DNA from: an uncultured Christensenellaceae bacterium
GTDB taxonomy: Bacteria; Bacillota; Clostridia; Christensenellales; UBA3700
Assembly (NCBI GenBank): GCA_944380355.1
Contig: CALWHJ010000001.1
Span: forward strand, 150,739 to 214,738
Direction of reading: 5' to 3'
DNA length: 64,000 nt
Under the pieces are notes generated by a model. The model made no database searches. It was not told the DNA's origin and was given only the letters and a program-made list of their open reading frames with translations. Below, piece by piece: positions 1 to 8,694 of the stretch; position 1 is the first letter of the stretch, and every line of letters starts with the position of its first letter. A program made the translations under genes and the position numbers.

Positions 1-1888
1 ATACGGTAAGGATACCGTTTTCTATTCTGTAAAGCTTGCCTTCGTAAGGAAGTACGTCAGCCATGGATACGGTGGTATCGAAGTAATACATACCCTTGAG
101 GTCGTATGCCTTAGCTTTTACATCGGGAAGCTGAGTTTCAAGAGCAGTAAGCTCGAATACATTGCCATCGTACACGTCGGTAACTACGGTAGGCTCGCCT
201 GCACTGTAGAGTACGATTTCGCCGTCAACGATATCTACGGTCTTGCCGATGTTGGCAATGCTGCCGATAGAGATAGCGAAAGTGAGGTCTACGTCATAGT
301 AGAAGCCGCCTTCGAAATAAATTGCACCGGATACTGCTACGTCTTCGATATTTTCAGCACCTACGAGGTTATCGGTAGAAGCAAATCCGTACAAACCGTT
401 GAAGTTGCCGAGTTCTGCCATAATGCCGAGTTTAGCAACGCCTGCGAGAATATCGAGCGACAAGGTATTTTTGATACCGAGTTTAACTTTTGCACTGCCT
501 TCTACGTCGATGTTGACGTTCTTGAGACCGGAGCCTTCGATTTCTTCAGCATAGGTGGATACACCGTCAACCTTATCGTATGTAGCACCTACCATATAGT
601 TGAATTCGGAGTTAGCTTTGATACCGAGTCTGCCTGCGAAGCTGAATTTGAAAGTGAGGTCACACTGATAGGTTACGGAAACTGCGCCGCCGCCTACGGG
701 AATGCTCCACGTAAACATAGGAACGTCAACGCCGCCTTCAGCGTTAGCTTCGTCCTGCATCTTAACGGTCTTTTCGATAAGTTCCGTCAAGTTGGTAACG
801 CTGGAATAGCTGTAACCAGTCTTGATATCGACGGTGGTGTCGATAACGTTGTATACGTTAGCGATAACGCCGCAATCTACCGCATTGCCTTCCATATCTG
901 CATTGATAATAGCGTCAGCGGTGATAAGAGCGTTTACGGTAACGATAAGATCGGTAGTCGCAGAATCAACTTTAACTACGCCGGGGATAGTCATCGTAAT
1001 AGCTACTTTAACAGAGCCGTCTTCAAGTCTTTCGGGTTTGATGTCAAAAGTAGGAGCCGAACCGAATACGGATACGGAAGCCATAGCGAGAGTGCTGTTT
1101 TGGAGTTCCTCCTCGATTGCCTCCTCGTCAAATTCTACCTTGCTGTCCTTGTCAAGCTCTTCGGTAGCGGATACGGAAAATTCTTCATAAACTTCGTTGA
1201 TTTGAGGTTTTACGTAATTGATGAACGTAACTGCATTCATATCGGTCTTGCTTGCGCTTTCGATTTTGTAAGCCTCTACAAGTCCGTTTTCCTCATCCTC
1301 GACCATAATTATGTCGCCTGCGTTTACGTCGACGCCGCTGGTCTGGATTTTAAGGTTTCCGTAGATTTCCTGTTCCTTACCCTCTCTGAGGACGAGCTCT
1401 TCGCTTACTTTCTCAACCTGCTTGGAGTCGAAAGTAATAAGACCGTCCACGAATTTGATATTGCTCAAAGTATCCTGGGTAATCGTAAATACAATGCTCT
1501 TAACCTTGCTATCGTAACCGCTGAAAGACAAAGATTTGTCAATGGTAATTTTGTAGATAGCACCCATCGTGTAATAACCGTTGGGGGGGTAAACCGTAAA
1601 TACGTTTTTACCGTCAGCATTGTTAGCCTTGGAAACAGTAACGTCTACCTTTTGATTGCTGACTACTGCAATTACCGAAACCTTATCGCTTATATCGGTA
1701 ACACCCTCGTCTGCAACTACGGTAAACATAATGCTCTTTTCTGCATTATTCAAAGTGGCAGTTGCACCTTGTTGGTCGCCGTCAACGGAAGTAGAGTTGT
1801 TTTTATTAACACAACCCGCTGCCATTGCCATAACCATAGCGACGATAAGAATAACGCCTACAAAGATAAGCATTTTATTCTTTCTCAT
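1..1888 (-). CDS. Large secreted lipoprotein, C-terminus off the window
   Basis: Open frame from an ATG at 1888 to the left edge without a stop, so only the first 629 codons are visible. A GGAGGA ribosome site lies 7 bases upstream. Residues 1-26 form a lipoprotein signal: MRKNK, a hydrophobic stretch, then the lipobox AMAAGC with the acylated Cys at position 26. The mature part starts with a Asn/Ser/Thr-rich linker and is otherwise beta-rich, low in Cys and acidic, with many Val/Thr/Asp. A Glu-rich patch (about residues 245-265) separates an N-terminal region from a region rich in short beta-strand-like segments. I recognise no family. It is probably an extracytoplasmic surface or binding protein; the function is unknown. 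Confidence 0.8.
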   Translation of the reverse strand, partial: MRKNKMLIFVGVILIVAMVMAMAAGCVNKNNSTSVDGDQQGATATLNNAEKSIMFTVVADEGVTDISDKVSVIAVVSNQKVDVTVSKANNADGKNVFTVYPPNGYYTMGAIYKITIDKSLSFSGYDSKVKSIVFTITQDTLSNIKFVDGLITFDSKQVEKVSEELVLREGKEQEIYGNLKIQTSGVDVNAGDIIMVEDEENGLVEAYKIESASKTDMNAVTFINYVKPQINEVYEEFSVSATEELDKDSKVEFDEEAIEEELQNSTLAMASVSVFGSAPTFDIKPERLEDGSVKVAITMTIPGVVKVDSATTDLIVTVNALITADAIINADMEGNAVDCGVIANVYNVIDTTVDIKTGYSYSSVTNLTELIEKTVKMQDEANAEGGVDVPMFTWSIPVGGGAVSVTYQCDLTFKFSFAGRLGIKANSEFNYMVGATYDKVDGVSTYAEEIEGSGLKNVNIDVEGSAKVKLGIKNTLSLDILAGVAKLGIMAELGNFNGLYGFASTDNLVGAENIEDVAVSGAIYFEGGFYYDVDLTFAISIGSIANIGKTVDIVDGEIVLYSAGEPTVVTDVYDGNVFELTALETQLPDVKAKAYDLKGMYYFDTTVSMADVLPYEGKLYRIENGILTV

Positions 1889-1938
1889 AAAAAATTCCTC
1901 CCTCTTAAAATTTTAGTATAGATACTAAATGCAAGTAT

Positions 1939-1967
1939 ATTCTATAATATTCTAAGAGGGAATTCAA
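1939..1967 (-). promoter_or_regulatory. Sigma-A-type promoter of the large lipoprotein
   Basis: On the minus strand TTGAAT (1962-1967) and TAGAAT (1939-1944) are separated by exactly 17 bases, about 50 bases before the lipoprotein start. The glmM stop lies just upstream, so this would give the lipoprotein its own transcript. Confidence 0.5.
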
Positions 1968-2031
1968 TAGATTGTTGAAAAGTTTTATTAAAAGTTTATT
2001 AAAAGTTTGTGAAAATTTTTTAATATAGCAG

Positions 2032-3324
2032 TTATAATTCTAGATTTTCCACTAACTTCGTTAAGTTATTAACAATTTCTTTAATTCTATTTTCATCTTT
2101 GTATTCGAGAGTAATTCTCAGCTTATTTTCCGTACCCGAAGGTCTGACGAGAATTCTGCCCTCGTCTTTAAACTCTTTTTTGATATCTTCGATTGCTTTT
2201 TTAAGCAATTCGCTTTTTGCTGTTTTCTCCTTGTCGGACACCTTGATTGACTTGGTAATCTGAGGTACCGTAACGGCTTTAGCCAACGCGGATAAAGGTT
2301 TTTTGCTTTCGCTGACTATTTTTGAAAGCACTACCGCCGTCTGCACGCCGTCACCCGTAGTACTCTCTGAAAGTATGAGAGTATGTCCCGAGCCTTCTCC
2401 GCCGAGGATACCTCCTTTTGCCAAAAGGTTGCGCAAAACGTACTTATCTCCGACGTCCGCTCTGTCAAAACATATGCCGCAAGCCTCGATTTCGCGCTGA
2501 ATTCCGATATTCGTCATAAGCGTGCCCGTAATAATATTGCCCTGCAAAAGTCCTTTTGATTTAAGATACTTTCCTATAACGAGTAAATTTTTGTCACCGT
2601 CGACTATTTCGCCTTTTTCGTCAAGCGCGATAAGTCTGTCCCCGTCCCCGTCAAAACTGAATGTCAAATCAAACTCTTTTGCTTTTTCCGAAAGAAGCTC
2701 TGCGTATACCGCACCGCAGTTATCGTTGATAACCGAGCCGTCAAGGCTGTCGTTGACAACGGTTACCTCTGCGCCGAGTTTACGGAAAACCTCGGGAGCG
2801 ATACGCGACGTCGCACCGTTGGAGCAGTCAAGCAAAATCTTAACGCCATTGAGATTTACGCCCTTATCTGCAAGAAAAGCTACATACTCTGCTTCGCCGT
2901 TGTCATAAGCTATTTTAGCACCGCCCTTGCGCATATAAAGCTTTCCGGATATTCTGTCCTCTATTTCTCTCTCCAGGCTTTCGCTAATCTTGTGTCCTTC
3001 TCCGTCAAACACCTTTATTCCGTTGTATTCGGGAGGATTGTGGGAAGCACTTATCACCACGCCGTAGTCGCAAGCGTGTTTTATTGCAAGATAAGCGACT
3101 CCCGCCGTAGGCATCAGCCCCAAATCGAGAATTTCGCCGCCCGCGTCGATAAAACCTTTGCAAAACGCATTCGACAAGTCTTCTCCCGAGATACGCGTAT
3201 CCCTTCCTATTACGGCACGGCACTTCTCCTTAAGCCCGCCCAAAGCGTTGCCTGCTTTATAGGCAAAGTCCTCGCTGAGTTCCTCGTATGCTATACCTCT
3301 TATTCCGTCTGTTCCGAATTTCAT
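2032..3324 (-). CDS. glmM: Phosphoglucosamine mutase
   Basis: Cytoplasmic enzyme that converts glucosamine-6-phosphate to glucosamine-1-phosphate for UDP-GlcNAc and peptidoglycan synthesis. It is full length (430 aa) with all alpha-D-phosphohexomutase signatures: FGTDGIRG at the N-terminus, the phosphoserine loop SASHNPP with Ser94, the metal loop DGDGDR, and the C-terminal phosphate loop RPSGTE. The ATG at 3324 is preferred because GAGG lies 5 bases upstream; an in-frame GTG at 3330 has no better site. It starts 7 bases past the stop of the acetyltransferase gene, so the two are co-transcribed and act in the same pathway (GlcN-6-P to GlcN-1-P to GlcNAc-1-P). Confidence 0.97.
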   Translation of the reverse strand: MKFGTDGIRGIAYEELSEDFAYKAGNALGGLKEKCRAVIGRDTRISGEDLSNAFCKGFIDAGGEILDLGLMPTAGVAYLAIKHACDYGVVISASHNPPEYNGIKVFDGEGHKISESLEREIEDRISGKLYMRKGGAKIAYDNGEAEYVAFLADKGVNLNGVKILLDCSNGATSRIAPEVFRKLGAEVTVVNDSLDGSVINDNCGAVYAELLSEKAKEFDLTFSFDGDGDRLIALDEKGEIVDGDKNLLVIGKYLKSKGLLQGNIITGTLMTNIGIQREIEACGICFDRADVGDKYVLRNLLAKGGILGGEGSGHTLILSESTTGDGVQTAVVLSKIVSESKKPLSALAKAVTVPQITKSIKVSDKEKTAKSELLKKAIEDIKKEFKDEGRILVRPSGTENKLRITLEYKDENRIKEIVNNLTKLVENLEL

Positions 3325-3331
3325 AGGCACC

Positions 3332-3937
3332 TCAATATCTGGAAGTTTTGGATTCTTTTACAATCTGACGCGACCTGCCTATAACAAAGCTGTCGTTGGG
3401 AGTTTCGTCCGTAACGGTAGTACCTGCAGCAATATAGCTGTTTGCTCTCAAAGTAACGGGGGCGATAATATTGCAGTTGGAGCCTATAAAGCAGTTATCC
3501 TCAACGGTGCTTCTGTGTTTTTTCTTACCGTCGTAGTTGACGAATATAACGCCGCAACCTACGTTACACCTTTCTCCTATGGTCACATCCCCCACATAAG
3601 CTAGATGCGAAGCCTTGGTATAATCTCCTATCACGGAATTTTTTATTTCGACAAAATCGCCTATACGGCAATGATTGCCTATGCACGCACCTTTACGCAG
3701 ATATGCGAAAGGACCTACGGTAGTATTATCGCCAACGCGCGCTTCCTCCATTACCGCCGCAGTAACTTTGGCGTTTTCACCTATGATACTGTCCGTAATA
3801 ATGCAATTGGGCATAATGACGGTACCTTTACCGATGACCGTATTGCCGATGATATTGTTGTTGGGATAAATGACGACGTCCTCGGCTATCTGTGCCTCAG
3901 GCGATATATAAGTCGTATTCTTATCAATTAAAATCAT
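3332..3937 (-). CDS. GlmU-type N-acetyltransferase domain protein (no pyrophosphorylase domain)
   Basis: Left-handed beta-helix protein of 201 aa made of hexapeptide repeats. It matches only the C-terminal half of bifunctional GlmU. The acetyltransferase signatures are present in order: the substrate-binding EIKNS lysine, the catalytic histidine in ASHLAYVGD, NYDGKKK, and the GSNCNIIAPV and AAGTTVTD acetyl-CoA-site segments. It should acetylate glucosamine-1-phosphate, the product of the adjacent glmM. The N-terminal Rossmann uridylyltransferase domain of GlmU (normally about 230 residues) is absent. UDP-GlcNAc formation would therefore need a separate uridylyltransferase elsewhere. Start chosen at the ATG 4 bases after AGGAGG; an upstream in-frame ATG at 3955 lacks such a site. 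Confidence 0.85.
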   Translation of the reverse strand: MILIDKNTTYISPEAQIAEDVVIYPNNNIIGNTVIGKGTVIMPNCIITDSIIGENAKVTAAVMEEARVGDNTTVGPFAYLRKGACIGNHCRIGDFVEIKNSVIGDYTKASHLAYVGDVTIGERCNVGCGVIFVNYDGKKKHRSTVEDNCFIGSNCNIIAPVTLRANSYIAAGTTVTDETPNDSFVIGRSRQIVKESKTSRY

Positions 3938-4289
3938 AATGCCTCCTTTTATCAATAAGCACTACATTTTATGCCTAAAATAAAAATGCAGTTACATAGT
4001 CTTAAATTATTTGTGTGTAATATAAAAATTTATATACTCAGCATTAATTTTATTATAATTAAATATTTTTATTTAAGTCAATATATTAAAAAATAATGTG
4101 ATATATTATAATTAATATCTTTTATTTTATCCTACTTAATATTGAAAATTTCCAAGCTTTTTTACAACAAATCACACAAACTTCTTATTATTGACTAAGC
4201 TTCGGAGTGCATTTTACAACATATTATCCAATAAAAAAAAGAGAGAAAATCGCATTTTCTCTCTCTGTATTTTGATATATCCACAAATG
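3938..4289. other. AT-rich intergenic stretch
   Basis: About 350 bases, strongly AT-rich, between the acetyltransferase start and the flavin reductase stop. It contains the rho-independent terminator at 4233-4263. I see no gene, tRNA or convincing riboswitch; the promoter of the glm pair must lie here but no hexamer pair stands out. Confidence 0.6.
4233..4263 (-). terminator. Rho-independent terminator after the flavin reductase gene
   Basis: A perfect 10-bp stem (4241-4250 with 4254-4263, arms GAGAGAAAAT/ATTTTCTCTC) with a 3-base loop is followed on the minus strand by eight T residues. It closes the aroF-flavin reductase transcript. Confidence 0.85.
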
Positions 4290-4793
4290 TCAATCGTTGT
4301 TTACCAAAATTTTTTCTATTTCAGCTACATACACTTCGTGATAATCGTTGTCGGGATAGCACTGAGGTATAATCTTTTTATCGTAAAAACCGTCGGGCGT
4401 CAATACCGAAGAATAGAGTTTTTTACATACAAAAGTCAATTCGGCTTCCTTGAATACGGGCGCATCGTAACCCGCCGTAAGCGTAAGATTTGCTTTTGCG
4501 ATTTTATCTTCGTCCCTGCCTGACACCTTTCCCATATATGTGAGCATATCTCTGTATTCTTCCACAAAGAAACTGAGAGACAGCGTACTGCTTTTATCTA
4601 TGAAAGTTTTCGTATAACGCTGAGGACGGATAAAAAGAAACACGACGTTTTTGTTCCATATTACACCCATACCGCCCCAAGATGCGGTCATTGCGTTCGT
4701 TTTGCCGTCCGCGCTTGCCGCTACGAGCGTCCACTGCTTGCCTATTGCATCAAATACGTTTTGCTTTAACTGTTCTGCTTTTATCTCTTTCAT
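4290..4793 (-). CDS. Flavin reductase-like (FMN-binding split-barrel) protein
   Basis: 167 aa, matching the flavoredoxin/flavin reductase-like domain family, which binds FMN and usually transfers electrons from NAD(P)H or a partner. Visible family features are the N-terminal WTLVAA strand, the NAMTASWGG loop around the flavin, and FIRPQRYTKTFI with the Arg expected near the phosphate. No membrane segment is present. It starts 8 bases after the DAHP synthase stop with the ribosome site GAGG lying in that gap, so it is the second gene of a two-gene transcript. The link to aromatic biosynthesis may be only transcriptional. The exact substrate is not predictable. Confidence 0.82.
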   Translation of the reverse strand: MKEIKAEQLKQNVFDAIGKQWTLVAASADGKTNAMTASWGGMGVIWNKNVVFLFIRPQRYTKTFIDKSSTLSLSFFVEEYRDMLTYMGKVSGRDEDKIAKANLTLTAGYDAPVFKEAELTFVCKKLYSSVLTPDGFYDKKIIPQCYPDNDYHEVYVAEIEKILVNND

Positions 4794-4800
4794 ATATACC

Positions 4801-5829
4801 TCACAGTCTGTCTGCGATATCGTATATCAAACGCTCACTCTTTTCCCATCCCAGACAAGGGTCCGTAACTGACTTTCCGTATACGCTCTCGGTAATTTTT
4901 TGATTGCCGTCCTCTATGTAAGACTCTATGAGCATACCTTTGACTATGTTTTTGATAGTATCGCTGTAATGCATATTGTTGATTATCTCGTGAGCAATTC
5001 TTATCTGCTCGATATAGTTTTTGTTGGAATTAGAGTGGTTTGTATCAATAATGATAGCAGGGTTTTGCAAGCCCTGAGCCTCATACATACTGCTGAACTT
5101 GACTATATCCTCGTAGTGATAATTCTGATGATTGTTTCCGTATACGTCTACGCTTCCTCTCAAAATTGCGTGCGCATAAGGATTGCCCTTTGTCTTGACC
5201 TGATAGTCGAGATACTTGAATTCGTTGGGAATCTGCGCCGCATAAATGGAATTGAGCGTAACGCTCATACTTCCGTTCATAGGGTTTTTGATACCTACGG
5301 GAACTTCTACACCGCTGGCTACGAGTCTGTGCTGCTGATTTTCAGACGACCTTGCACCTACTGCAACGTAAGTCAGCAAATCGTCGAGATAATGGTAATT
5401 GTCGGGATAAAGCATCTCGTCAGCCGCACTGAGTCCGCTTTCGCTTATCGCGCGGATATGCATATCTCTTATTGCCATAATACCTGCCAAGATATCCGTA
5501 ACGTTTTTGTGGGGGTCGGGGTTGTGGAGTATACCCTTGTATCCCTCGCCTCTCGTACGGGGCTTGTTGGTATAAATTCTGGGTACGATAAATATTTTAT
5601 CCTTTACTTTGTCTGCTACCTTCGCAAGACGCGCAACGTAATCGCATACCGCTTCTTCGTTATCTGCAGAGCAAGGTCCCATGATAAGCATCATTCTATT
5701 GTCCTTGCCGGCAATGATGTTGCGAGCGGTTTCGTCGCGTTCGTTTTTGAGTTTTTGATATTCGGGCTTGAGATGACTGATTTGTTTTACTTCCTCTTCG
5801 CTCAATATTTTCTTTACTTTATCAAACAT
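4801..5829 (-). CDS. aroF: 3-deoxy-7-phosphoheptulonate (DAHP) synthase, class I
   Basis: Catalyses phosphoenolpyruvate plus erythrose-4-phosphate to DAHP, the first step of the shikimate pathway. 342 aa is the usual length of AroF/AroG-type enzymes. Visible signatures are MGPCSADN (metal Cys), PRTRGEGYKG, the KNPMNGS loop, LRGS and the DTNHSNS metal segment near residue 265. The start is an ATG preceded by AAAGGTGA. The paralogue (F, G or H) and thus the feedback amino acid cannot be decided from sequence; the symbol is used in the generic sense. Confidence 0.93.
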   Translation of the reverse strand: MFDKVKKILSEEEVKQISHLKPEYQKLKNERDETARNIIAGKDNRMMLIMGPCSADNEEAVCDYVARLAKVADKVKDKIFIVPRIYTNKPRTRGEGYKGILHNPDPHKNVTDILAGIMAIRDMHIRAISESGLSAADEMLYPDNYHYLDDLLTYVAVGARSSENQQHRLVASGVEVPVGIKNPMNGSMSVTLNSIYAAQIPNEFKYLDYQVKTKGNPYAHAILRGSVDVYGNNHQNYHYEDIVKFSSMYEAQGLQNPAIIIDTNHSNSNKNYIEQIRIAHEIINNMHYSDTIKNIVKGMLIESYIEDGNQKITESVYGKSVTDPCLGWEKSERLIYDIADRL

Positions 5830-5857
5830 TTTTTCACCTTTTATTCAAACTACATAC

Positions 5858-5886
5858 ATTATAGTACAAAAGCACGGTTTAGCCAA
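5858..5886 (-). promoter_or_regulatory. Promoter of the DAHP synthase gene
   Basis: Minus-strand TTGGCT (5881-5886) and a perfect TATAAT (5858-5863) with 17-base spacing. The leader is about 25 bases, too short for an attenuator or T-box. Confidence 0.65.
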
Positions 5887-5915
5887 CTGTTTTGATATCT
5901 CTGAGCAAAGATTTA

Positions 5916-6113
5916 TTATTCTGCGTCGTAGCCCTCGTCTTTTATCTTTGCTTTTATATCGTCCAAAGAAACTCTGCTTTCGTCAAACTGTATTTCTACG
6001 CTTTCGCTCAGACGGTCGGCTTTGACAAAGCTTACTCCGTCCATTGCGCCTAAACTCTTATTGACTCTGTTTTCGCAGTGCTCGCACATCATACCTTTTA
6101 CTTTAATTTTCAT
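5916..6113 (-). CDS. Possible internal in-frame start producing a CopZ-like copper chaperone
   Basis: Inside copA, an in-frame ATG at 6113 is preceded by AAAGGAG with 6 bases spacing, as strong as any ribosome site in the window. Translation from it gives a 65-aa protein that is exactly one HMA domain, beginning MKIKVKGMMCEHC, the size and layout of CopZ chaperones. CopZ is usually a separate gene downstream of copA in Bacillota. Here the upstream stop seems lost or never present, so the domain may be made both fused and free. E. coli copA also makes a free chaperone from the same gene, by frameshifting. The site is seen; its use is inferred. Confidence 0.5.
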   Translation of the reverse strand: MKIKVKGMMCEHCENRVNKSLGAMDGVSFVKADRLSESVEIQFDESRVSLDDIKAKIKDEGYDAE

Positions 6114-8417
6114 ATTAATCTCCTTTATGCTTTCTTTTTCTTTTTCCGTATCGTTGTCTTCGCTGACATTTTCATAAGCCGCAGGACAGCTTGCTCCGCA
6201 TACGTTTTCGCTGCCTTCTTGCTCCTTGAATTTATAAAAATTCAGCCTTAAAGCGTTGCTTACCACAGATACGGACGACAAGCTCATTGCCGCTCCGCCT
6301 ATCATAGGATTCATTATTATGCCCGTAAGCGGATAAAGCACTCCGCAAGCTACGGGTATTCCTATGATATTGTATATAAACGCCCAGAAAAGATTTTGCT
6401 TTACGTTGCGCATAGTCGCTTTGGCAAGTTGAATACTGCGCACTACTCCCAAGGGACTTCCGCCTACGATTACGACCTGCCCGCTCTCTATCGCTATGTC
6501 GCTGCCGCCTCCCATAGCTATACCCACGTCGGCTTTTGCAAGCGCGGGGGCGTCGTTTATTCCGTCGCCTACCATTGCAACCTTTGCTCCCTCGCTCATA
6601 AGCTTTTCAATAACCTGACTCTTGCCCTCGGGCAAAACGTCGGCGATAACTTCGTCTATCCCCGCGCTTTTAGCGATATTCTCAGCCGTAAGAGCATTGT
6701 CGCCGCTCAAAAGCACAACTCTTATGCCCGACTTCTTAAGACTTTCAACGGCGTGCGCAGCGTCTTCCTTGATTGCATCCGCTACCGCCAATACTCCTAC
6801 TGCCTTTTTGTCAACGGCTATGATTATGACGCTTTTGCCCTGCTCGGCATACTCGCAGGCTTTTGCGCTGTAAGGCGTACTGTCGAAATCTTTAATTTTT
6901 TCCTGCATAAGTCGCGCGTTGCCCAGATATATCTCTTTGCCGTCTGCTACCGCGCTTACGCCCAGTCCCGACAAAGCCGTTACGCTTTCGACTTTTATTT
7001 GCGAAACGTCTTCCTCAATACCCTGCGCTACCGCCTGAGCAAGGGGATGCTCGCTCATAATCTCTACGGCTTTTGCCAAACCCAAAATCTTTTCTTTATT
7101 CTCAGGTACGTACACGTCAGTCAGTAAAGGTTTTCCTACCGTTATCGTACCCGTCTTGTCGAATACGACGGTATTCACTCCGCTGAGTTTTTCCAGTCCC
7201 TCTGCGTTTTTGAACAAAACTCCGCTTTTCGCTCCCCTGCCTATACCCGTGATTATTGCCGTAGGCGTTGCCAAGCCCAAAGCACAGGGACAGGCTATAA
7301 CCAATACGCCCACGAATACTTTTATTGCCATTGCGGAATTTTCTGCTATCGTCCATATTATCCCCGCAAGTACGGCAATTGCTATTACGGCAGGCACGAA
7401 AATACCCGAAACCTTATCCGCAATACGCGCTATAGGAGCCTTGGAATTTTGCGCGTCCTCGACAAGTCTTATTATATTGGCAAGTTTTGTCTTTTCTCCT
7501 ACGTTTTCCGCGATAAATTCTACCGTTGACGTGCCGTTGACGGTACCGCCGAATACGTAGTCACCCTCATTTTTGTCGGCAGGAAGACTTTCGCCCGTAA
7601 GCATACTTTCGTTGACAGACGTATGTCCTTTTGAGATTTTGCCGTCGCAACAAAAACTTTCTCCCGCTTTTACGAGTATTATGTCTCCTTCAATCACTTC
7701 TTTGACGTCAATTTCTTTCCACTCTCCCTCGCGCCATACCCAGGCAGTATCAGGCGTAAGCATGGTCAACTTTTTAATAGCCTCCCCGGTCTTTTTCAAA
7801 GACCTGCTCTCCAGCGATTTTCCAAGACATATTATCGCGATTATTACCGCCGCGCTTTCAAAATACAACTCGTGGACTGCGTGAGCGTTTCCCAGACATA
7901 TCAAAACGTAATTGTACATACTGTAAACAAATGCAGTAGTAGTACTTACCGCCACCAGAGAATCCATATTAGGTTTGAGAGTAAAAAGATTTTTAAATCC
8001 TCTCGCATAAAATCCCCAGCCCAAAATCATTACTGGCACGCATAATACAATCTGCACCGCACCGAATGCTATAGGATTTGTATCGGGAGATATGAATGAC
8101 GGATACTTTACTCCCAGCATCGCAGCCATAGAAAACACCAACAGACAAAGTGCCAGCACAAGCATTGCTATGAGCTTCTTGTCCTGAGGCTTTTTCTCCT
8201 CCTGCTTTTCGACGACAGCCTTGTATCCCGCTTTTTCTACGGCGCGCACTATATCGTCTATACTGACCTTATCCTTATCGTATTCTACTACGGCTTTTCC
8301 GCTTGCAAAATTTACGTTGCACGCGCTTACCCCGTCAAGTTTTTCTATAGCTTTTCTACAAGTTGCGGCACATACTACACACGTCATACCGCCTATGGAA
8401 AATGTAAACTTCTGCAT
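5916..8417 (-). CDS. copA: Copper-exporting P1B-type ATPase with fused C-terminal chaperone domain
   Basis: Membrane Cu(I) exporter, 833 aa. It has an N-terminal heavy-metal-associated (HMA) domain with GMTCVVC (Cys13, Cys16), then the membrane domain. The transmembrane CPC motif lies at 376-378, the TGE actuator loop is present, the phosphorylation site DKTGT has its Asp at 420, followed by the SEHPL nucleotide-domain motif and GDGINDAP. The polypeptide ends with a linker containing CGASC and a second HMA domain (about 769-833, GMMCEHC), unusual because CopA HMA domains are normally N-terminal. Start chosen at the ATG with GGAG 8 bases upstream; an upstream in-frame extension to 8546 runs through the promoter and was dropped. 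Confidence 0.95.
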   Translation of the reverse strand: MQKFTFSIGGMTCVVCAATCRKAIEKLDGVSACNVNFASGKAVVEYDKDKVSIDDIVRAVEKAGYKAVVEKQEEKKPQDKKLIAMLVLALCLLVFSMAAMLGVKYPSFISPDTNPIAFGAVQIVLCVPVMILGWGFYARGFKNLFTLKPNMDSLVAVSTTTAFVYSMYNYVLICLGNAHAVHELYFESAAVIIAIICLGKSLESRSLKKTGEAIKKLTMLTPDTAWVWREGEWKEIDVKEVIEGDIILVKAGESFCCDGKISKGHTSVNESMLTGESLPADKNEGDYVFGGTVNGTSTVEFIAENVGEKTKLANIIRLVEDAQNSKAPIARIADKVSGIFVPAVIAIAVLAGIIWTIAENSAMAIKVFVGVLVIACPCALGLATPTAIITGIGRGAKSGVLFKNAEGLEKLSGVNTVVFDKTGTITVGKPLLTDVYVPENKEKILGLAKAVEIMSEHPLAQAVAQGIEEDVSQIKVESVTALSGLGVSAVADGKEIYLGNARLMQEKIKDFDSTPYSAKACEYAEQGKSVIIIAVDKKAVGVLAVADAIKEDAAHAVESLKKSGIRVVLLSGDNALTAENIAKSAGIDEVIADVLPEGKSQVIEKLMSEGAKVAMVGDGINDAPALAKADVGIAMGGGSDIAIESGQVVIVGGSPLGVVRSIQLAKATMRNVKQNLFWAFIYNIIGIPVACGVLYPLTGIIMNPMIGGAAMSLSSVSVVSNALRLNFYKFKEQEGSENVCGASCPAAYENVSEDNDTEKEKESIKEINMKIKVKGMMCEHCENRVNKSLGAMDGVSFVKADRLSESVEIQFDESRVSLDDIKAKIKDEGYDAE

Positions 8418-8451
8418 ATCCTTTTCTCCGAAATTCCTATATGAAATTTTA

Positions 8452-8475
8452 ATCCCTACTATTTTACTAGGGTAT
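8452..8475. promoter_or_regulatory. Candidate operator of the copper ATPase gene
   Basis: Between the -10 and the copA start lies an inverted pair CCCTA...TAGGG separated by 9 bases. It is placed where a copper-responsive repressor could act. It does not match the CopY box (TACANNTGTA). A CsoR-type site is possible but not demonstrable by eye. Confidence 0.3.
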
Positions 8476-8486
8476 AGATTATTTAT

Positions 8487-8515
8487 ATAGTACAATATAA
8501 ATTTTGCTTTGTCAA
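8487..8515 (-). promoter_or_regulatory. Promoter of copA
   Basis: Perfect -35 TTGACA (8510-8515), 17-base spacer and -10 TACTAT (8487-8492) on the minus strand, about 70 bases upstream of the copA start. Confidence 0.65.
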
Positions 8516-8628
8516 TATTATTGCGTGTCATTTTATAAATAAACACTACAAGATAATAAATAACGGTATCGCCGACACGAAGAAGTTTAAAACCTCATTT
8601 AAACAAAATTCAAACCCGACCTTGCGTA

Positions 8629-8661
8629 AAAACAAAAATACGCCCCGCTATAGCGGAGCGT
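8629..8661 (-). terminator. Terminator at the end of the sugar locus
   Basis: An 11-bp, almost perfect GC-rich stem (about 8640-8661) followed on the minus strand by a T-rich tract. It lies about 35 bases after the stop of the 309-aa lipoprotein gene and ends the long minus-strand carbohydrate transcript(s). Confidence 0.8.
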
Positions 8662-8694
8662 AAATTGGATTTGTTATTCTTATTGCTTAACTTA

